From Daucus carota subsp. sativus (lineage: Eukaryota > Streptophyta > Magnoliopsida > Apiales > Apiaceae), in contig NC_030381.2 in NCBI RefSeq assembly GCF_001625215.2, positions 47,428,689-47,492,688 on the forward strand: a stretch of DNA of 64,000 bases, given 5' to 3'. Below the pieces are notes generated by a model. The model saw only the letters and a program-made list of their open reading frames with translations, did no database searches and was not told the origin of the DNA. Shown here one piece after another: positions 62,628-64,000 of the stretch; within the stretch, counting starts at the first letter, position 1, and the number at the start of each line of letters is the position of its first letter. The position numbers were made by a program, and so were the translations under genes.

Positions 62628-62789
62628 TAATCTCCTAACTCACTCTTAAATATAATATAAATTATTAGCTCTTAGTGATTTAAAGTGGGTTAATCTGAAT
62701 TAGCATGAATCTCAATGACCAAGAATTGGCAATTTATACGGAATCCTATCGAAAGATTTCTTTTTATGAATTGTGCATTTCAAATACTA

Positions 62790-63431
<642 letters not shown>

Positions 63432-63729
63432 TTAACGTATTTTTTACAATTAAGTTAATTTTTTTAATATTCATTTCAATTATTTACATAAGTCCATGCG
63501 TTTATGAAAGTCCAAAAACCAGTCACACTATCTTTGTAAAGATTTTTATTCTTTATCCTTCATCTAATTTTTTGACCTATATATTATAATTATATTTATT
63601 TTTAAACAAATTTTTATGAAATCAAAACTTAATTAATATTAAATTCCATACAGACAAAATAAACCAGTTTTATAATATTCTGTTCTCAATTTTGTAATTA
63701 AAAATTCAATAAAATTATCTAAAACAACC

Positions 63730-63756
63730 ACCATGCGAAGCGGGTAAAAATCCTAG
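63730..63756 (+). mobile_element. Helitron-like 3' terminus
   Basis: ACCATGCGAAGCGGGTAAA followed by AATCCTAGT; near-identical to 31588-31615. It has the form of a decayed hairpin before CTAG/T. The 5' end was not located. Confidence 0.45.
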
Positions 63757-63759
63757 TTT

Positions 63760-63862
63760 GGAGAGGGGTGATTCTTGTAGTAGTAACAAACTAACAATAC
63801 GCTCGGGTTTATTTTCAACAACATGAAAATATAAAGAAAGACAAGGGCTTAAAGTATTTGAA
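63760..63862. repeat. MEE22-upstream duplicated segment, copy 2
   Basis: GAGAGGGGTGATTCTTGTAG, ATACGCTCGGGTTTATTTTC and AAAGAAAGACAAGGGCTTAAAG align with 61887-61985, allowing a short insertion (ACAAACTAACA-type). It starts three bases after the Helitron-like CTAGT. Confidence 0.68.
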
Positions 63863-64000
63863 AAATTATCCCAATCTCATAAAATCTTGGAGTAATATCC
63901 AGAATAATAGTGTTGGAAAAAATGTTTCTAAATACCAGTTGTTAACACATGATAAAAAAACAAAATGTTACATAATGCATAAACTAACGTTTTGTTGGGC

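Overview
The window is nuclear DNA of a flowering plant, almost certainly a eudicot and possibly an asterid; the species cannot be fixed from sequence alone. The grounds are multi-exon genes with short exons and GT-AG introns, AT-rich intergenic DNA, many MITE-type transposons, and families found as such only in plants: an SBT2 subtilase, plant-type MED15a, MEE22/EMB1611 and berberine-bridge-enzyme-like oxidases. Gene models below were assembled by hand by joining reading frames at GT-AG sites with matching phase.

Layout, left to right. (1) 1-5774, minus: 5' part of an SBT2-type subtilase; its C-terminal exons lie left of the window. (2) 8293-13641, plus: complete epsilon-COP gene, 7 exons, 290 aa. 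(3) 15299-16472, minus: two-exon bHLH gene of the bHLH52/53 type, 292 aa. (4) 19236-29065, minus: complete Mediator subunit MED15a, 11 exons, about 1363 aa, with an N-terminal KIX domain and two large Gln-rich exons. (5) 32394-35035, minus: a small paralogue that copies only the 5' end (KIX exons) of MED15 and then ends, about 184 aa. (6) 38972-49000, plus: a decaying tandem array of BBE-like flavoprotein oxidases, with one intact single-exon gene, one nearly intact copy with a single in-frame TAG, at least two short C-terminal remnants, and three copies of a shared flanking repeat. (7) 51113-61482, minus: a MEE22/EMB1611-like gene, 8 exons, about 1705 aa, with a long repeated coiled coil. (8) 61.5-64 kb: gene-free DNA with nested MITEs.

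The order subtilase SBT2, epsilon-COP, bHLH52/53, BBE-like cluster, MEE22 recalls the duplicated Arabidopsis blocks around At1g30600-At1g30760 and At2g34780-At2g34840. This supports the calls and suggests an old conserved block into which the MED15 pair was inserted, or from which it was lost in Arabidopsis. The genes do not form an operon or a single pathway: they serve secretion, vesicle coats, transcription, apoplastic or vacuolar oxidation and embryo development.

The intergenic DNA is dense in class II elements. Many have a readable target-site duplication: Stowaway (TA), Tourist (3 bp), hAT (8 bp) and MULE (9 bp), several of them nested. I see no CRISPR, rRNA, convincing tRNA or viral genes, and no clearly new multi-gene system. 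The most unusual items are the KIX-only MED15 paralogue, the nonsense-bearing BBE copy in a decaying array, the regular 100-residue repeat in MEE22, the Glu-to-Val change in the bHLH basic region, and two Helitron-like ends that each abut a local duplication.
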